A stretch of DNA of 64,000 nucleotides from JAEYZM01 sp943372195. GTDB lineage: Bacteria; Bacteroidota; Bacteroidia; Sphingobacteriales; Sphingobacteriaceae. Below the pieces are notes generated by a model. The model saw nothing but the letters and a program-made list of their open reading frames with translations, searched no databases and was not told the origin of the DNA. Below are positions 60,244-64,000 of the stretch, piece after piece; position 1 is the stretch's first letter; every line of letters starts with the position of its first letter. Position numbers and translations under genes: made by a program. The stretch lies in the NCBI GenBank assembly GCA_943372195.1, contig CALRXS010000008.1, positions 62,001 through 126,000 of the forward strand. The letters are read 5' to 3'.

Positions 60244-60273
60244 TTTGCTTTTTGAGCCTAAACACTATATTTG
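60244..60273 (+). promoter_or_regulatory. Promoter of tRNA-Ser
   Basis: TTTG (60244-60247), 18-base spacer, TATATTTG (60266-60273); the tRNA starts 9 bases later. Confidence 0.7.
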
Positions 60274-60282
60274 CTCCCCGTT

Positions 60283-60370
60283 GGTGAGATGCCTGAGAGG
60301 CCGAAAGGAACGGTTTGCTAAACCGTCGTACCCCAAAAGGGTACCGAGGGTTCGAATCCCTCTCTCACCG
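60283..60370 (+). tRNA. tRNA-Ser (anticodon GCT)
   Basis: 88 bases. Acceptor GGTGAGA with TCTCACC, D arm, anticodon stem ACGGT/ACCGT around TTGCTAA (anticodon GCT), long variable arm GTACCCC...GGGTAC, T arm GAGGG TTCGAAT CCCTC, discriminator G. Confidence 0.94.
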
Positions 60371-60455
60371 CAAAAAATAGTTTTTTGATTATCAAGTTAT
60401 TAAGCTTATTTCAAAAAAATATTGAAAATAATCTCGTAAAAGCAGAATATTTTTC

Positions 60456-60463
60456 TACTTTTG
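60456..60463 (+). promoter_or_regulatory. -7 box TACTTTTG before tRNA-Pro
   Basis: Same box as the tRNA-Leu (UAG) promoter, 19 bases before the tRNA. A weak -33 (CTCG at 60433) has the right spacing. Confidence 0.6.
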
Positions 60464-60482
60464 CAGTCCATTCAAAAAAGTT

Positions 60483-60557
60483 CGGGGTGTAGCGTAGCCC
60501 GGTTATCGCGTCTGGTTTGGGACCAGAAGGTCGCAAGTTCGAATCTTGCCACCCCGA
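60483..60557 (+). tRNA. tRNA-Pro (anticodon TGG)
   Basis: 75 bases. Acceptor CGGGGTG with CACCCCG, D arm GCGTAGCCCGGTTATCGCG region, anticodon loop TTTGGGA with TGG between CTGG and CCAG, T arm GCAAG TTCGAAT CTTGC, discriminator A. Confidence 0.93.
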
Positions 60558-60755
60558 CTTAAATTTTACTCCTCAAATACATTAATTCTAGTAAATTATA
60601 CAAACCAATTTCTTATTGTTTTTCATTCACTAAAAATTTATTGAATTCTACGTTTTTTCTAGTTTCTATTTATCCTTTTATCCTCATTCACAGTGTTCTT
60701 TTCCACAATATGAACTTCAAGTAACTAAATTGTTTCCTTTGGCACTCATTTTGTA

Positions 60756-60763
60756 TATATTTG
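60756..60763 (+). promoter_or_regulatory. -7 box TATATTTG upstream of the large surface protein gene
   Basis: Exact TAnnTTTG match 23 bases before the ATG at 60787; AAAAGGAA just before the ATG could serve as a ribosome site. The remaining 200 bases after tRNA-Pro show no other signal. Confidence 0.55.
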
Positions 60764-60786
60764 GTGTTAACTAAAAGGAAACTCTT

Positions 60787-63700
60787 ATGAAGAGAAGTAA
60801 TTACGTATTAATTCTTAGTCTTATTACCTTCGTTTTATCATTATTTATCAATGAAAACGCACATTCGTCGCATTTGCGTGGGGGTGAGGTCACCTGGAAA
60901 TGTGTCATGGAGGGTGGTAAAAGTAAGTACAAATTTAAAGTCGTTGTATACAGACTTTGTACAGGTTGTTTAGGTTGCTTGGGTGATGAAGATCAAATAA
61001 GAGTTTGTAATCTAAATGGAGTACTAAGTCAAACTTTGAATAGTGCTTTGCTTGCTGGTGACCCATTAATCGATGCAAATGGAAATATAAAAATTGTTAG
61101 AACTTCTAAAAAAGATATTTCTCCTTCTTGTGGTTTCCCTACTGTAAATCCTTTGTTTTGTGACCCTGCCTCTTCTGCGACTTCTGATGCAGGTTCGGTT
61201 GAAAAACATACTTATGAATCTGGATTAATAGATTTTACAGGTGTAAATCCTCCTGTTAACGTTAATAACCCTGTAATATTTTCATTTGAACAGTGCTGTA
61301 GAGACGGTGCAACTAATTTAACTTCTACCATAGGTAATGGTAGTTTGGTTTTGTATTCTAAGATGTTTCCTTTTTACCCGAACGGACAAACAGTTGCTCA
61401 GTCAATACAAAATTGTTTTGATAATTCTCCTGATTTCACAGAACCTCCTTCAGCTTTACTATATACCTCGGGTCTTGACTATATCTTCAATAACAACGCT
61501 AACGACATTGACCTAGATAATTTATATTATGATTTTGATGTTCCTGTAGCATCTTCTGAAGCTGATGGATGTCCTATCATTCCATTACCTGAAGAGGCGT
61601 TTTTGGAGCCATATACGATGACTAACCCATTTGCATTAGGTTCTGACCAATATAGCTTCGATAACTTCACTGGTGAATTTAAATTTAAACCTTTATCACC
61701 TGGTCAGTATGTTTCGATGATTAGAGTAGCATCTTATAAATGCGATCAAAAAGTTTCAGAGATATTCAGAGATTTTAAGGTAGGTATCTTAATTCCAGAT
61801 TCTACACAAAACTCTAACAGATTTCCTACTTTTAAAGAGCCTTTTAAAACTACTGCAGGTGTTCCTACTACTACTCATAGAGTAATTGCCGGACAAGATT
61901 TGTGGATTCCAATTGTAGTTAGAGATTCATTGCCTGGTAGTAATAATGGTATATCACCACAAGAAGTAGAATTGTCTATTAATGGTATTGCTATGGGTGA
62001 AGAAAATGCCGACTCTTTATTAGGTTGTCCTTTTCCACCATGTGCAATGATGTTTAAGAAGAAAAATTTTTATGTAAACAATCAATTAGTATATAATACA
62101 ACTACAAATCCAAAACCAGTAGCCATTCAAAATGTACCGGGTGAATTATTCGGATATGGTTATGATTTAGGTGCTGCTTATGGAACAGGTGCTACTCAAT
62201 CAGATACTGTTTGGGTTTACTGGCCTACCTCTTGCTCGAACTTAGATAGGGCAGATGATTGTAATGGTTTAACATCTAGTCGTTATAATTTCACTGTATC
62301 AACAAAAGACGATTTTTGTAGAGTACCCGGTAAAACAATTCGTACGTTCTCTGTTGTGGTTTTACCTCCAGATTTCTATTTATCACCTCCAATAAGATGT
62401 ATCACTTACGATTATTTTTCTAATTCAGTAAACTTTAAGTGGGGCGTTTCTCCTGGTGATACGAATACTTTTGTACGCTATGAAATTTACAGAGGCAATA
62501 CTATGTTGTTCTCTACCACCAATAGAAATATATACGAATACACAGATATGACTGCTGGAGCAAGTCCTGATTCTACTTACTACGTTCGCTCTGTGAACTT
62601 GTGTGGCGTTAATGACGATGTGTACCCAGCAAAACCAATTAAGATGACAGCCAACTTCTACAGAAGTAATCAAGCTCGTTTAACTTGGAATGCTATTAGA
62701 ACTCCAGCTTTATCAACTGCTACAGGTTATACTGTATATAGAAGTGAAACTATTGCACCTTATAATTGGGTTGCTATTACTGATGGTGATGGTGATTCAA
62801 CTAATACAGAAGCAATTGATAATTTTAATTTATGTGGCGACACTACTTATTATAAGGTTGAAGGTTGGGATAGTTTAGGTTGTGTTTCTTTATCGAATAT
62901 CGATACTGTTTCTCACCCTCAATTATTTGCTAGATTCCATACCGATACTGTTTGTCAAGGTATCCCTACCACTTTCACATTAGATACTTTATACGGAGGT
63001 ATTCCTCCATATACTACGGTGCGCTGGTTAGGTGAAGAAGGCTTTAGTGCTGGTAATGTTGACTCAACAGGTTATGTTTACCCTACAGATGGTACTAAAC
63101 GTTTTACCTTTACAGTTATTGACTCTAAAGGTTGTAGATTAGATATCTTAGATTCTGCAATTGTAAGAGAACTACCAAAATTTGTGGTAACGGTTGACTC
63201 TTCATGCGGACCGGTAATTAATAATTTTAGTATAACTGTCAATTCATTAGCACCTGTGAAAACCATACGATATCAAGGTGATAACGGGCAGTTAGATTTA
63301 CAAGGTGATTTTAATGACCCTTTATTTAGAAATTTAAAATGGATTTTCTTAACCAATGGTGGTAGAGGTCAATTCAAAGTTGCAGTTACTTTAACTGATA
63401 CCTTTGGATGTGTGACTACTGATACAGCTATCGTTGAAAATGGTGATCCATACGTAGATATTTTAGTTGATTCAACCGCATGTCAAAGTCCGAAAGATAC
63501 TCTTTCTATTGCACCTTATTTCTTAACTCGTCCGTTTAATAACGTTCAGTGGATAGATGTTACAAACCCTAGCTCTCCAACAATTTTACAATCAATAAAT
63601 GAAAGATTACCATTAGCTAAAGTTGCAGGTAAACGATTTGTTAAATTGAAAGTATTAATCGAAGATGGTAAAGGTTGTAGTGGCGAAGGTTATGTATCAT

Positions 63701-64000
63701 TCAACTTAAGTCCAGCCGTTGAATTCATACCCGACTCTCTTTGTATCGGCGACCCTGTTAATTTCGACCTAGATATTGCAAGTGGTAGCGATACGAATAA
63801 TTTCACTTTCTTATGGGAGTTAGATGCGAATACAGTAAGCACCGACAGAAGACCTGTACACACATACATGAGCAACGGTCCGAAGATTGTAAGCTTAACA
63901 GTTACTGATACAATCAATGGTTGTGTTACTTTAATAAAAGATACATTAACTGTAAGAAACCCGATGGAGTTTACTATTCAAGTAGCTCCTGATTGTGCTG
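60787..64000 (+). CDS. Large secreted PKD-type surface protein, 5' part (runs off the window)
   Basis: ATG at 60787 opens a frame that stays open to base 64000 (at least 1071 residues), so the stop lies outside. Signal peptide MKRSNYVLILSLITFVLSLF ending near NENAHS. The mature start SHLRGGEVTWKC is a wording common at the start of large Bacteroidota surface proteins. Many Cys and Pro-rich beta domains follow; an Fn3-like pair spans about 62440-62900, and the end contains FLWELDANT...VHTYMSNGP...SLTVTDTINGC, a PKD domain. By analogy with SprB-type and other T9SS adhesins a C-terminal sorting domain is expected past the window. Confidence 0.85.
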   Translation, partial: MKRSNYVLILSLITFVLSLFINENAHSSHLRGGEVTWKCVMEGGKSKYKFKVVVYRLCTGCLGCLGDEDQIRVCNLNGVLSQTLNSALLAGDPLIDANGNIKIVRTSKKDISPSCGFPTVNPLFCDPASSATSDAGSVEKHTYESGLIDFTGVNPPVNVNNPVIFSFEQCCRDGATNLTSTIGNGSLVLYSKMFPFYPNGQTVAQSIQNCFDNSPDFTEPPSALLYTSGLDYIFNNNANDIDLDNLYYDFDVPVASSEADGCPIIPLPEEAFLEPYTMTNPFALGSDQYSFDNFTGEFKFKPLSPGQYVSMIRVASYKCDQKVSEIFRDFKVGILIPDSTQNSNRFPTFKEPFKTTAGVPTTTHRVIAGQDLWIPIVVRDSLPGSNNGISPQEVELSINGIAMGEENADSLLGCPFPPCAMMFKKKNFYVNNQLVYNTTTNPKPVAIQNVPGELFGYGYDLGAAYGTGATQSDTVWVYWPTSCSNLDRADDCNGLTSSRYNFTVSTKDDFCRVPGKTIRTFSVVVLPPDFYLSPPIRCITYDYFSNSVNFKWGVSPGDTNTFVRYEIYRGNTMLFSTTNRNIYEYTDMTAGASPDSTYYVRSVNLCGVNDDVYPAKPIKMTANFYRSNQARLTWNAIRTPALSTATGYTVYRSETIAPYNWVAITDGDGDSTNTEAIDNFNLCGDTTYYKVEGWDSLGCVSLSNIDTVSHPQLFARFHTDTVCQGIPTTFTLDTLYGGIPPYTTVRWLGEEGFSAGNVDSTGYVYPTDGTKRFTFTVIDSKGCRLDILDSAIVRELPKFVVTVDSSCGPVINNFSITVNSLAPVKTIRYQGDNGQLDLQGDFNDPLFRNLKWIFLTNGGRGQFKVAVTLTDTFGCVTTDTAIVENGDPYVDILVDSTACQSPKDTLSIAPYFLTRPFNNVQWIDVTNPSSPTILQSINERLPLAKVAGKRFVKLKVLIEDGKGCSGEGYVSFNLSPAVEFIPDSLCIGDPVNFDLDIASGSDTNNFTFLWELDANTVSTDRRPVHTYMSNGPKIVSLTVTDTINGCVTLIKDTLTVRNPMEFTIQVAPDCA

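Overview
The window is a gene-dense, low-GC stretch from a member of the phylum Bacteroidota. The family-level position is not resolvable from sequence alone; a Chitinophagales/Sphingobacteriales-like organism is a guess. Support for the phylum: many genes and tRNAs are preceded by the Bacteroidota promoter box TAnnTTTG, Shine-Dalgarno sites are mostly weak, and there are type IX secretion (T9SS) C-terminal domains, TonB receptor plus DUF4249 lipoprotein pairs, a PID-CTERM-like small protein and the conserved blocks grpE-dnaJ, tig/clpP/clpX and fdx-iscX-kdsC. No rRNA, prophage, CRISPR array or transposase gene was seen.

Layout. 1-4.5 kb: end of a VOC-fold protein, an ABC exporter, an orphan KilA-N protein and a T9SS cargo. 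4.6-11 kb: cytochrome c maturation (ccmE-ccmF, CxxxY-type CcmE), a DUF2520 protein, ISC ferredoxin and IscX, KdsC, a UbiA prenyltransferase and Maf. 11-16.7 kb (minus): NatAB-like ABC export, DnaJ-GrpE, a TlpA-like thioredoxin and FtsE. 16.8-23 kb: an abundant OmpA/TPR lipoprotein, a LuxC-type acyl-CoA reductase divergent from a ferredoxin, an NlpC/P60 hydrolase, a WD40 protein and HisA. 23-36.6 kb (plus): a BatA-domain protein, a dihydroorotase homologue lacking metal ligands, glycan genes (GT2, SDR, GT4), GH3, Dxr, RseP and HscB. 36.6-42.2 kb: tRNA-Leu, two lipoproteins (one a Reg_prop propeller), a histidine kinase/response regulator pair and a BtuF-like protein. 42.5-49.7 kb: tRNA-Leu, trigger factor, ClpP, ClpX, AMP nucleosidase, an ABC-F protein and TrxB. 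49.8-59.7 kb (minus): two TonB receptor/DUF4249 modules, an S8 protease with a T9SS tail, MnmA and a PID-CTERM-like small protein. 59.8-64 kb: tRNA-Arg, tRNA-Ser, tRNA-Pro and the start of a very large secreted PKD-type surface protein.

The most unusual signal is not a gene. At least nine places carry tandem arrays of 7-base words, most of them rotations or reverse complements of a loose GTANNYN pattern (GTAGCTA, GTAACTG, GTATTCA, GTATTCC, GTATTGC, GTAGTCA). Several are arranged as near-perfect inverted repeats bounded by AGTAC/GTACT. They sit exactly at gene ends, where they supply stop codons or the last residues of proteins, and one lies inside the signal-peptide region of a lipoprotein gene, where a change in copy number would shift the frame. 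A 120-bp element with 36-bp terminal inverted repeats is nested inside one of these arrays.
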